Below, one piece after another: positions 1 through 14,679 of a DNA stretch of 64,000 bases (its first letter is position 1; every line of letters begins with the position of its first letter). A program made the translations under genes and the position numbers. The notes below the pieces were generated by a model. The model made no database searches. It was not told where the DNA came from and saw only the letters and a program-made list of their open reading frames with translations. Source of the DNA: Cherax quadricarinatus (Eukaryota; Arthropoda; Malacostraca; Decapoda; Parastacidae); NCBI RefSeq assembly GCF_038502225.1, contig NC_091312.1:25957911-26021910 (forward strand). The letters run 5' to 3'.

Positions 1-102
1 TCGAATCTGGCTGCGGTGAGTAATGTTTATTGATTCCTGGAGTTTTCTGAGAACTAATTACGTGTTGTTTACCTGGAGTTTACCTGGAGAGAGTTTCGGG
101 GG

Positions 103-3360
<3,258 letters not shown>

Positions 3361-3392
3361 CTAAAAAACCTCTCCCTCTTGAGTGGCTGTGG

Positions 3393-4535
3393 CTACCCAG
3401 GTTTTCCCATGGCCTGGATGTTTTGTATCTTTTTGTCCCCTTTTAGATGGTGTGCCTGGCAATTTAAGTTATAGCACTGTCTTTCCTGTACTGAAGAGGG
3501 ACACATTTCAGGGTGAAAAAACTTACAAGAAGGGAGTTTGCATTTTCCTGTTGTCATATGGGCATGGCATTTTCTAGTGTGGTCAAAGTTGCACGTCCCA
3601 TCTGTTTTTCCAGATTTTCCATGCCTGCAGATACCAAGTGCATAATATGTGCACAGCCTTGGTTTCCGTTTGCCTTGGGTTGTGACTGTATTCCCTGTTG
3701 GTGCATGTTTACCTGTATCTTCCCTATCCTCACTAGCACTAACAATGGGGCTCCCACCAGTTGTTTTTGGTAATGTATCCTCACTAATGCTAGTGGAGTC
3801 CCCTTGTTTGCTATCTCCTGTGGTATTACTAGTTTGTAATATTGGTTTTATCTTGTCTTTGACTACACTTGTTTCCCCACTACAGCTCCTGCCTCCCTCG
3901 TGGTCATTTATATGCATCCCCTCCTGCGTACATTTATCGACTGCCTGGACAGCATCTCCATCCTCACCATTACTGTCTCCCAGGACAGCACCTCCAGCTT
4001 CACCATTACTGTCTCCCAGGACAGCACCTCCAGCTTCACCATTACTGTCTCCCAGGACAGCACCTTCAGCTTCACCATTACTGTCTCCCAGGACAGCACC
4101 TCCAGCCTCACCATTACTGTCTCCCAGGATAGCACCTCCAACTTCACCATTACTGTCTACCAGGACAGCATTTTCAGCCCCACATTTACTGACTACCGGG
4201 GCAGCACCTCCAGCCTTACAGTTTCTGACTACATGGCCAGTATCAAGGGCAGTACCATTCAGCCCAGACTTTTTATGTTCCCATCTGTTGTAGAAAGCTT
4301 CCAGGTTGTCTATGAAAGCAGCTTTGATGTTATCCTCTTTTAATACCCTTGTGATTTTAGTCCACAGATTTTCCTCAATTGGGCATACCCAAAAACACTT
4401 CCCTGTTTTAATACTGCTTGTAGCTAGTTCTTGGATATCTGCACAAGGGGCGTGACACCAATTTCCACAAAAATGACAATTTATCCATGTGGAAGCCCGT
4501 TTGTTTGACTGACTGCAGACTATACAGACCTTCAT
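3393..4535 (-). CDS. LINE ORF1 protein: PHD-type finger, acidic repeats, three CCCH zinc fingers
   Basis: A 380-residue open frame that is intact although ORF2 is broken. Residues about 1-55 form a C4HC3 PHD-like module: CIVC, CHFC, CHAPC, then FWVCP. The middle (about 100-200) holds eight 12-residue units containing GDSNGE, encoded by 36-bp tandem repeats. The C-terminal third has three CCCH fingers: CTYYALGIC...CNFDH, CHAHMTTGKC...CKFFH and CPSSVQERQC...CQAHH. CR1-type ORF1 proteins are known to carry PHD or esterase modules and to bind nucleic acid in the retrotransposition particle. CCCH fingers usually bind RNA, so a role in packaging LINE RNA is likely but inferred. The ATG at 4535 directly precedes the first finger, which favours this start. 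The stop lies just upstream of the first ORF2 methionine at 3332. Confidence 0.8.
   Translation of the reverse strand: MKVCIVCSQSNKRASTWINCHFCGNWCHAPCADIQELATSSIKTGKCFWVCPIEENLWTKITRVLKEDNIKAAFIDNLEAFYNRWEHKKSGLNGTALDTGHVVRNCKAGGAAPVVSKCGAENAVLVDSNGEVGGAILGDSNGEAGGAVLGDSNGEAEGAVLGDSNGEAGGAVLGDSNGEAGGAVLGDSNGEDGDAVQAVDKCTQEGMHINDHEGGRSCSGETSVVKDKIKPILQTSNTTGDSKQGDSTSISEDTLPKTTGGSPIVSASEDREDTGKHAPTGNTVTTQGKRKPRLCTYYALGICRHGKSGKTDGTCNFDHTRKCHAHMTTGKCKLPSCKFFHPEMCPSSVQERQCYNLNCQAHHLKGDKKIQNIQAMGKPG
3948..4235 (-). repeat. 36-bp in-frame tandem repeat inside LINE ORF1
   Basis: Eight units of 36 bp, starting at 3948, 3984, 4020, 4056, 4092, 4128, 4164 and 4200. Each encodes 12 residues around GDSNGEAGGA. 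The central five are nearly identical and the outer ones diverge, the usual picture for a minisatellite that expands from the middle. Because 36 is a multiple of three the ORF1 frame is kept, so copy number can vary without breaking the protein. Confidence 0.9.
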
Positions 4536-4560
4536 AATGATTTGAATGGTTGATTTACTG

Positions 4561-4682
4561 TAATTCTACTAGCAACCTCTTGAATACTCTAATAACCTCC
4601 TTAAAGTGAAGCTCTAGCTATTTGTATTTCTATTTCTAACTGTACTTAAGTACAGTACTTGAAGTAGGTACACAATGTGGTT
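4561..4682. other. Possible LINE 5' UTR or flank
   Basis: AT-rich stretch between the ORF1 start and the first minisatellite. It has no ORF and no recognisable motif. It may be the LINE 5' UTR, but no second copy in the window reaches this far, so the element boundary cannot be set. Confidence 0.4.
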
Positions 4683-7600
4683 CGGCAAGTCAGTAGAGAG
4701 TGGTGCAGCAGATCAGTACACAGTGTGGTGTAGCAGGTCAGTACACAGTGTGGTGTAGCAGGTCAGTACACAGTGTGGTGCAGCAGGTCAGTACACAGTG
4801 TGGTGCAGCAGATCAGTACACAGTGTGGTGTAGCAAGTCAATACACTGTGGTGCAGCAGGTTAGTACATAGGTAGTGTAGCGCTGCAGGTCACTACACAC
4901 GTAGTGTAGCGCTGCAGGTCACTACACACGTAGTGTAGCGCTGCAGGTCACTACACACGTAGTGTAGCGCTGCAGGTCACTACACACGTAGTGTAGCGCT
5001 GCAGGTCACTACACACGTAGTGTAGCGCTGCAGGTCACTACACACGTAGTGTAGCGCTGCAGGTCACTACACACGTAGTGTAGCGCTGCAGGTCACTACA
5101 CACGTAGTGTAGCGCTGCAGGTCACTACACACGTAGTGTAGCGCTGCAGGTCACTACACACGTAGTGTGGCGCTGCAGGTCACTACACACGTAGTGTGGC
5201 GCTGCAGGTCACTACACACGTAGTGTGGCGCTGCAGGTCACTACACACGTAGTGTGGCGCTGCAGGTCACTACACACGTAGTGTGGCGCTGCAGGTCACT
5301 ACACACGTAGTGTGGCGCTGCAGGTCACTACACACGTAGTGTGGCGCTGCAGGTCACTACACACGTAGTGTGGCGCTGCAGGTCACTACACACGTAGTGT
5401 GGCGCTGCAGGTCACTACACACGTAGTGTGGCGCTGCAGGTCACTACACACGTAGTGTGGCGCTGCAGGTCACTACACACGTAGTGTGGCGCTGCAGGTC
5501 ACTACACACGTAGTGTGGCGCTGCAGGTCACTACACACGTAGTGTGGCGCTGCAGGTCACTACACACGTAGTGTGGCGCTGCAGGTCACTACACACGTAG
5601 TGTGGCGCTGCAGGTCACTACACACGTAGTGTGGCGCTGCAGGTCACTACACACGTAGTGTGGCGCTGCAGGTCACTACACACGTAGTGTGGCGCTGCAG
5701 GTCACTACACACGTAGTGTGGCGCTGCAGGTCACTACACACGTAGTGTGGCGCTGCAGGTCACTACACACGTAGTGTGGCGCTGCAGGTCACTACACACG
5801 TAGTGTGGCGCTGCAGGTCACTACACACGTAGTGTGGCGCTGCAGGTCACTACACACGTAGTGTGGCGCTGCAGGTCACTACACACGTAGTGTGGCGCTG
5901 CAGGTCACTACACACGTAGTGTGGCGCTGCAGGTCACTACACACGTAGTGTAGCGCTGCAGGTCACTACACACGTAGTGTAGCGCTGCAGGTCACTACAC
6001 ACGTAGTGTGGCGCTGCAGGTCACTACACACGTAGTGTGGCGCTGCAGGTCACTACACACGTAGTGTGGCGCTGCAGGTCACTACACACGTAGTGTAGCG
6101 CTGCAGGTCACTACACACGTAGTGTAGCGCTGCAGGTCACTACACACGTAGTGTGGCGCTGCAGGTCACTACACACGTAGTGTGGCGCTGCAGGTCACTA
6201 CACGTAGTGTGGCGCTGCAGGTCACTACACACGTAGTGTGGCGCTGCAGGTCACTACACACGTAGTGTAGCGCTGCAGGTCACTACACACGTAGTGTAGC
6301 GCTGCAGGTCACTACACACGTAGTGTAGCGCTGCAGGTCACTACACACGTCGTGTAGCGCTGCAGGTCACTACACACGTAGTGTAGCGCTGCAGGTCACT
6401 ACACACGTAGTGTAGCGCTGCAGGTCACTACACACGTAGTGTAGCGCTGCAGGTCACTACACACGTAGTGTAGCGCTGCAGGTCACTACACACGTAGTGT
6501 AGCGCTGCAGGTCACTACACACGTAGTGTAGCGCTGCAGGTCACTACACGTAGTGTAGCGCTGCAGGTCACTACACACGTAGTGTAGCGCTGCAGGTCAC
6601 TACACACGTAGTGTAGCGCTGCAGGTCACTACACACGTAGTGTAGCGCTGCAGGTCACTACACACGTAGTGTAGCGCTGCAGGTCACTACACACGTAGTG
6701 TAGCGCTGCAGGTCACTACACACGTAGTGTAGCGCTGCAGGTCACTACACACGTAGTGTAGCGCTGCAGGTCACTACACACGTAGTGTAGCGCTGCAGGT
6801 CACTACACACGTAGTGTAGCGCTGCAGGTCACTACACACGTAGTGTAGCGCTGCAGGTCACTACACACGTAGTGTAGCGCTGCAGGTCACTACACACGTA
6901 GTGTAGCGCTGCAGGTCACTACACACGTAGTGTAGCACTGCAGGTCACTACACACGTAGTGTAGCGCTGCAGGTCAGTACACACGTAGCATAGCGCTGCA
7001 GGTCAGTACACACGTAGTGTAGCTCTGCAGGTCAGTACACACGTAGTGTAGCGCTGCAGGTCAGTACACACGTAGCGTAGCGCTGCAGGTCAGTACACAC
7101 GTAGCATAGCGCTGCAGGTCAGTACACACGTAGCATAGCGCTGCAGGTCAGTACACACGTAGCATAGCGCTGCAGGTCAGTACACACGTAGTGTAGCGCT
7201 GCAGGTCAGTACACACGTAGTGTAGCGCTGCAGGTCAGTACACACGTAGCATAGCGCTGCAGGTCAGTACACACGTAGTGTAGCGCTGCAGATCAGTACA
7301 CACGTAGCATAGCGCTGCAGGTCAGTACACACGTAGCATAGCGCTACAGGTCAGTACACACGTAGTGTAGCGCTGCAGGTCAGTACGCACGTAGTGTAGC
7401 GCTGCAGGTCGGTACACACGTAGTGTAGCGCTGCAGGTCGGTACACACGTAGTGTAGCGCTGCAGGTCAGTACACACGTAGTGTAGCGCTGCAGGCCAGT
7501 ACACACGAAGTGTAGCGCTGCAGGTCAGTACACACGAAGTGTAGCACTGCAGGTCAGTACACACGTGGCGTAGCGCTGCAGGTCAGTACACACGTAGCAT

Positions 7601-10600
7601 AGCGCTGCAGGTCGGTACACACGTAGCATAGCGCTGCAGGTCAGTACACACGTAGTGTAGCGCTGCAGGTCAGTACACACGTAGTGTAGCGCTGCAGGTC
7701 AGTACACACGTAGCATAGCGCTGCAGGTCAGTACACACGTAGTGTAGCGCTGCAGGTCAGTACACACGTAGTGTAGCGCTGCAGGTCAGTACACACGTAG
7801 TGTAGCGCTGCAGGTCAGTACACACGTAGCATAGCGCTGCAGGTCAGTACACACGTAGCGTAGCGCTGCAGGTCAGTACACACGTAGCATAGCGCTGCAG
7901 GTCAGTACACACGTAGTGTAGCTCTGCAGGTCAGTACACACGTAGTGTAGCGCTGCAGGTCAGTACACACGTAGTGTAGCGCTGCAGGTCAGTACACACG
8001 TAGCATAGCGCTGCAGGTCAGTACACACGTAGCATAGGGCTGCAGGTCAGTACACACGTAGCATAGCGCTGCAGGTCAGTACACACGTAGTGTAGCGCTG
8101 CAGGTCAGTACACACGTAGTGTAGCGCTGCAGGTCAGTACACACGTAGTGTAGCGCTGCAGGTCAGTACACACGTAGTGTAGCGCTGCAGATCAGTACAC
8201 ACGTAGCATAGCGCTGCAGGTCAGTACACACGTAGCATAGCGCTACAGGTCAGTACACACGTAGTGTAGCGCTGCAGGTCAGTACGCACGTAGTGTAGCG
8301 CTGCAGGTCGGTACACACGTAGTGTAGCGCTGCAGGTCGGTACACACGTAGTGTAGCGCTGCAGGTCAGTACACACGTAGTGTAGCGCTGCAGGCCAGTA
8401 CACACGAAGTGTAGCGCTGCAGGTCAGTACACACGAAGTGTAGCACTGCAGGTCAGTACACACGTGGCGTAGCGCTGCAGGTCAGTACACACGTAGCATA
8501 GCGCTGCAGGTCGGTACACACGTAGCATAGCGCTGCAGGTCAGTACACACGTAGTGTAGCGCTGCAGGTCAGTACACACGTAGTGTAGCGCTGCAGGTCA
8601 GTAGACACGTAGTGTAGCGCTGCAGGTCAGTACATACGTAGTGTAGCGCTGCAGGTCAGTACACACGTAGCATAGCGCTGCAGGTCAGTACACACGTAGT
8701 GTAGCGCTGCAGGTCAGTACACACGCAGTGTAGCGCTGCAGGTCAGTACACACGTAGTGTAGCGCTGCAGATCAGTACACACGTAGCATAGCGCTGCAGG
8801 TCAGTACACACGTAGCATAGCGCTGCAGGTCAGTACACACGTAGCATAGCGCTACAGGTCAGTACACACGTAGTGTAGCGCTGCAGATCAGTACACACGT
8901 AGTGTAGCGCTGCAGGTCAGTACACACGTAGCATAGCGCTACAGGTCAGTACACACGTAGTGTAGCGCTGCAGATCAGTACACACGTAGCATAGCGCTGC
9001 AGGTCAGTACACACGTAGCATAGCGCTACAGGTCAGTACACACGTAGTGTAGCGCTGCAGGTCAGTACACACGTAGCATAGCGCTACAGGTCAGTACACG
9101 TAGCATAGCGCTACAGGTCAGTACACACGTAGCATAGCGCTGCAGGTCAGTACACACGTAGCATAGCGCTACACACGCTACACACGTAGTGTAGCGCTGC
9201 AGGTCAGTACGCACGTAGTGTAGCGCTGCAGGTCGGTACGCACGTAGTGTAGCGCTGCAGGTCGGTACACACGTAGTGTAGCGCTGCAGGTCAGTACACA
9301 CGAAGTGTAGCGCTGCAGGCCAGTACACACGAAGTGTAGCGCTGCAGGTCAGTACACACGAAGTGTAGCACTGCAGGTCAGTACACACGTGGCGTAGTGC
9401 TGCAGGTCAGTACACACGTAGCATAGCGCTGCAGGTCAGTACACACGTAGCGTAGCGCTGCAGGTCAGTACACACGTAGTGTAGCGCTGCAGGTCAGTAC
9501 ACACGTAGTGTAGCGCTGCAGATCAGTACACACGTAGCATAGCGCTGCAGGTCAGTACACACGTAGTGTAGCGCTGCAGATCAGTACACACGTAGCATAG
9601 CGCTGCAGATCAGTACACACGTAGCATAGCGCTGCAGATCAGTACACACGTAGCATAGCGCTGCAGGTCAGTACACACGTAGCATAGCGCTACAGGTCAG
9701 TACACACGTAGTGTAGCGCTGCAGGCCAGTACACACGTAGCATAGCGCTACAGGTCAGTACACACGTAGCATAGCGCTGCAGGCCAGTACACACGTAGCA
9801 TAGCGCTACAGGTCAGTACACACGTAGCATAGCGCTACAGGTCAGTACACACGTAGCATAGCGCTACAGGTCAGTACACACGTAGCATAGCGCTACAGGT
9901 CAGTACACACGTAGCATAGCGCTGCAGGCCAGTACACACGTAGCATAGCGCTACAGGTCAGTACACACGTAGCATAGCGCTACAGGTCAGTACACACGTA
10001 GCATAGCGCTGCAGGCCAGTACACACGTAGCATAGCGCTACAGGTCAGTACACACGTAGTGTAGCGCTGCAGGTCAGTACACACGTAGCATAGCGCTACA
10101 GGTCAGTACACACGTAGTGTAGCGCTGCAGGCCAGTACACACGAAGTGTAGCGCTGCAGGTCAGTACACACGAAGTGTAGCACTGCAGGTCAGTACACAC
10201 GTGGCGTAGTGCTGCAGGTCAGTACACACGTAGCATAGCGCTGCAGGTCAGTACACACGTAGCATAGCGCTGCAGGTCAGTACACACGTAGTGTAGCGCT
10301 GCAGGTCAGTACACACGTAGTGTAGCGCTGCAGGTCAGTACACACGTAGTGTAGCGCTGCAGGTCAGTACACACGTAGTGTAGCGCTGCAGGTCAGTACA
10401 CACGTAGTGTAGCGCTGCAGGTCAGTACACACGTAGTGTAGCGCTGCAGGTCAGTACACACGTAGTGTAGCGCTGCAGGTCAGTACACACGTAGTGTAGC
10501 GCTGCAGGTCAGTACACACGTAGTGTAGCGCTGCAGGTCAGTACACACGAAGTGTAGCGCTGCAGGCCAGTACACACGAAGTGTAGCACTGCAGGTCAGT

Positions 10601-11180
10601 ACACACGTGGCGTAGTGCTGCAGGTCAGTACACACGTAGCATAGCGCTGCAGGTCAGTACACACGTAGCATAGTGCTGCAGGTCAGTACACACGTAGCGT
10701 AGTGCTGCAGGTCAGTACACACGTAGCATAGCGCTGCAGGTCAGTACACACGTAGCGTAGCGCTGCAGGTCAGTACACACTTAGCATAGCGCTGCAGGTC
10801 AGTACACACGTAGCATAGCGCTGCAGGTCAGTACACACGTAGTGTAGCGCTGCAGGTCAGTACACACGAAGTGTAGCGCTGCAGGTCAGTGCACACATAG
10901 CATAGCGCTGCAGGTCAGTACACACGTAGTGTAGCGCTGCAGGTCAGTACACACGTAGCGTAGCGCTGCAGGTCAGTACACACGTAGCGTAGCGCTGCAG
11001 GTCAGTACACACGTAGCATAGCGCTGCAGGTCAGTACACACGTAGTGTAGCGCTGCAGGTCAGTACACACGTAGCGTAGCGCTGCAGGTCAGTACACACG
11101 TAGCGTAGCGCTGCAGGTCAGTACACACGTAGCATAGCGCTGCAGGTCAGTACACACGTAGCATAGCGCTGCAGGTCAGT
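4683..11180. repeat. Large 29-bp minisatellite (array A), about 6.5 kb
   Basis: The left edge (about 4690-4860) has 25-bp units around 'gtgtggtgtagcaggtcag'. From 4869 the unit is 29 bp and contains 'gtagtgtagcgctgcaggtc', which holds AGCGCT and a PstI-type CTGCAG. Zones are visible: 'cactacacac' units up to about 6968 (with a 'gtggcg' subtype at about 5161-6240), then 'cagtacacac' units alternating 'gtagtg' with 'gtagcat' to the right end. In the first zone consecutive units join as CACTAC-acac-GTAGTG, a perfect inverted repeat with a 4-nt spacer. Roughly 215 units. There are no unique spacers between units, so it is not a CRISPR array. Confidence 0.97.
7262..8600. repeat. Higher-order duplication in array A, offset 899 bp
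   Basis: The block of variant units at about 7280-7700 recurs at about 8179-8600, including the rare sequences 'gtacgcac', 'caggccagtacacacgaag' and 'cacgtggcgtag' in the same order. The offset is 899 bp, exactly 31 units of 29 bp. A third, partly rearranged relative lies at about 9062-9400 and fragments at about 10120-10220 and 10545-10620. Confidence 0.85.
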
Positions 11181-11234
11181 GGTTAGATATGTGGGAAAGG
11201 CTGTTCTCAAATTGAGTTCATGAGACAGAGTCCA

Positions 11235-11900
11235 CGAGACAGAGAAAGCAAAGTACTGTCATTAAAACTGAAAGAAACCCAAAATGCTTCTCATTTGCAA
11301 AATCCCTTCTAGTATCTCAACTTCGTTTAAAGGAGATGGAGCCTACACTGGTGACAACAAAGACTAGAGCGAAAACACTTGAAGCCACATTACGACTGTG
11401 AGCCACTAATCACATTAAAGATTTATAATCTAAATAAGTTTGTCTTGATGCTCAAATCTCTGCAGATATTTTCATAATTTCTGAAATAGCGCTAACGGAA
11501 CACAACTTCGAAGAAGCCAGTGAAAGTGTGCCCTAACACTCTGCCCCCTGACGAGACTAGTGGAATTTATAATTCTTAAAAAAATGGCCAATAAATAAAA
11601 ACATTATATGCCTTATATCCAATGGAGATGGAGACTGAACACATTAGTTATCCACAGTCAATAAAACTTCTGATATTGACCTACTCCTCGAAGGGGACAA
11701 TAAAGCTGGTGGAGAAAACTAGACCAATAGCACTGATATCTCACAAGCAGATTTGAAGAAGATTTTAGGATGCAGGATTGCTGAATACACGGGTTTACAG
11801 TGAATGCACTACCCAGGGCAACATGCTTTTAGAACAGGTCACTTCTGCCTCTCACAACCTTGGACTAACGTGCGGCCAGACCCAACAGCCGGATTAATCA
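11235..11900 (+). mobile_element. Decayed internal fragment of the CR1-like LINE
   Basis: Matches to the long copies occur in collinear order on the plus strand: 'gaaagaaacccaaaatgctt' (linker, about 11270), 'cactctgccccctgacgaga' (start of RT, about 11540), 'agaccaatagcactgatat' (RPIAL motif, about 11723) and 'cccagggcaacatgctttta' (GQHGF motif, about 11812). No frame stays open. It lies exactly between arrays A and B. Confidence 0.65.
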
Positions 11901-11952
11901 GGCCGTCAACATTGAGAGAGTCTGGGACACTGCTATATTTACAGATAATCTA

Positions 11953-14395
11953 CGGGTAGTATAGTGCATCAAGACAGCACACGGGTCGCGTGGTGCATCA
12001 AGACAGCACACGGGTCGCGTGGTGCATCAAGACAGCACACGGGTCGCGTGGTGCATCAAGACAGCACACGGGTCGCGTGGTGCATCAAGACAGCACACGG
12101 GTCGCGTGGTGCATCAAGACAGTACACGGGTCGCGTGGTGCATCAAGACAGCACACGGGTCGCGTGGTGCATCAAGACAGCACACGGGTCGCGTGGTGCA
12201 TCAAGACAGCACACGGGTCGCGTGGTGCATCAAGACAGCACACGGGTCGCGTGGTGCATCAAGACAGCACACGGGTCGCGTGGTGCATCAAGACAGCACA
12301 CGGGTCGCGTGGTGCATCAAGACAGCACACGGGTCGCGTGGTGCATCAAGACAGCACACGGGTCGCGTGGTGCATCAAGACAGCACACGGGTCGCGTGGT
12401 GCATCAAGACAGCACACGGGTCGCGTGGTGCATCAAGACAGCACACGGGTCGCGTGGTGCATCAAGACAGCACACGGGTCGCGTGGTGCGTCAAGACAGC
12501 ACACGGGTCGCGTGGTGCGTCAAGACAGCACACGGGTCGCGTGGTGCGTCAAGACAGCACACGGGTCGCGTGGTGCGTCAAGACAGCACACGGGTCGCGT
12601 GGTGCGTCAAGACAGCACACGGGTCGCGTGGTGCATCAAGACAGCACACGGGTCGCGTGGTGCATCAAGACAGCACACGGGTCGCGTGGTGCATCAAGAC
12701 AGCACACGGGTCGCGTGGTGCATCAAGACAGCACACGGGTCGCGTGGTGCATCAAGACAGCACACGGGTCGCGTGGTGCATCAAGACAGCACACGGGTCG
12801 CGTGGTGCATCAAGACAGCACACGGGTCGCGTGGTGCATCAAGACAGCACACGGGTCGCGTGGTGCATCAAGACAGCACACGGGTCGCGTGGTGCATCAA
12901 GACAGCACACGGGTCGCGTGGTGCATCAAGACAGCACACGGGTCGCGTGGTGCATCAAGACAGCACACGGGTCGCGTGGTGCATCAAGACAGCACACGGG
13001 TCGCGTGGTGCATCAAGACAGCACACGGGTCGCGTGGTGCATCAAGACAGCACTCGGGTCGCGTGGTGCATCAAGACAGCACACGGGTCGCGTGGTGCAT
13101 CAAGACAGCACACGGGTCGCGTGGTGCATCAAGACAGCACACGGGTCGCGTGGTGCATCAAGACAGCACACGGGTCGCGTGGTGCATCAAGACAGCACAC
13201 GGGTCGCGTGGTGCATCAAGACAGTACACGGGTCGTGTGGTGCATCAAGACAGTACACGGGTCGCGTGGTGCATCAAGACAGTACACGGGTCGCGTGGTG
13301 CATCAAGACAGCACACGGGTCGCGTGGTGCATCAAGACAGCACACGGGTCGCGTGGTGCATCAAGACAGCACACGGGTCGCGTGGTGCATCAAGACAGCA
13401 CACGGGTCGCGTGGTGCATCAAGACAGTACACGGGTCGCGTGGTGCATCAAGACAGCACACGGGTCGCGTGGTGCATCAAGACAGCACACGGGTCGCGTG
13501 GTGCATCAAGACAGTACACGGGTCGTGTGGTGCATCAAGACAGTACACGGGTCGTGTGGTGCATCAAGACAGTACACGGGTCGTGTGGTACATCAAGACA
13601 GTACACGGGTCGTGTGGTACATCAAGACAGTACACGGGTCGTGTGGTACATCAAGACAGTACACGGGTCGTGTGGTGCATCAAGACAGTACACGGGTCGT
13701 GTGGTACATCAAGACAGTACACGGGTCGTGTGGTACATCAAGACAGTACACGGGTCGTGTGGTACATCAAGACAGTACACGGGTCGTGTGGTACATCAAG
13801 ACAGTACACGGGTCGTGTGGTACATCAAGACAGTACACGGGTCGTGTGGTGCATCAAGACAGTACACGGGTCGTGTGGTGCATCAAGACAGTACACGGGT
13901 CGTGTGGTACATCAAGACAGTACACGGGTCGTGTGGTGCATCAAGACAGTACACGGGTCGTGTGGTACATCAAGACAGTACACGGGTCGTGTGGTGCATC
14001 AAGACAGTACACGGGTCGTGTGGTGCATCAAGACAGTACACGGGTCGTGTGGTGCATCAAGACAGTACACGGGTCGTGTGGTGCATCAAGACAGTACACG
14101 GGTCGTGTGGTGCATCAAGACAGTACACGGGTCGTGTGGTGCATCAAGACAGTACACGGGTCGTGTGGTGCATCAAGACAGTACACGGGTCGTGTGGTGC
14201 ATCAAGACAGTACACGGGTCGTGTGGTACATCAAGACAGTACACGGGTCGTGTGGTACATCAAGACAGTACACGGGTCGTGTGGTACATCAAGACAGTAC
14301 ACGGGTCGTGTGGTACATCAAGACAGTACACGGGTCGTGTGGTGCATCAAGACAGCACACGGGTCGTGTGGTACATCAAGACAGTAGACGGGTAC
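11953..14395. repeat. 29-bp minisatellite (array B), open in all three plus frames
   Basis: About 84 units of 29 bp built on 'cacacgggtcgcgtggtgca'. Because 29 is not a multiple of three and the unit has no stop in any plus frame, three overlapping open frames of about 800-880 codons result, each with an 87-bp (29-residue) super-period. The left two thirds carry 'gggtcgcgtgg', with a local 'ggtgcgtcaag' subtype at 12480-12620. The right third (from about 13500) carries 'gtacacgggtcgtgtggt'. No start context, signal or domain suggests a real protein; the longest frame simply runs into flanking DNA to 14641. Confidence 0.97.
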
Positions 14396-14679
14396 TCGAG
14401 TATATCTGCGTACATACTCTCAATCTATGAACAACACCCTCACTTCGTCAGACATTTCTTCGTTCCCAGAAAATTTTATGCAATTCTCTTCTGGGGAAAA
14501 AAAATGTTGCTTCTTTCGTCTGTTTTTTCCCTGCCTAAGGCGTGTTCATCTCATATTCTTTCTCCCACGTTACTGTTGTGTTGCCTGTTTGTTTTGTGTG
14601 TTCTCGACACTTTTTCGTTCGTTTTTAACTGGTCACTTTGATTTATCTTGTGTAGCTTCACTGTTGTTGTTCTCCTGAG
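14396..14679. other. Spacer between arrays B and C
   Basis: T-rich sequence with no gene, RNA or repeat that I recognise. The array B open frame runs through part of it by chance. Confidence 0.6.

Noticed and set aside
4860..11180. CRISPR-like array of 29-bp repeats
   Set aside because: The units are directly adjacent, with no unique spacers, and the surroundings are animal-type transposons.
11964..14641. Three proteins of 803-883 residues
   Set aside because: The frames exist only because a stop-free 29-bp unit is repeated. They overlap in all three phases and lack any non-repeat domain.
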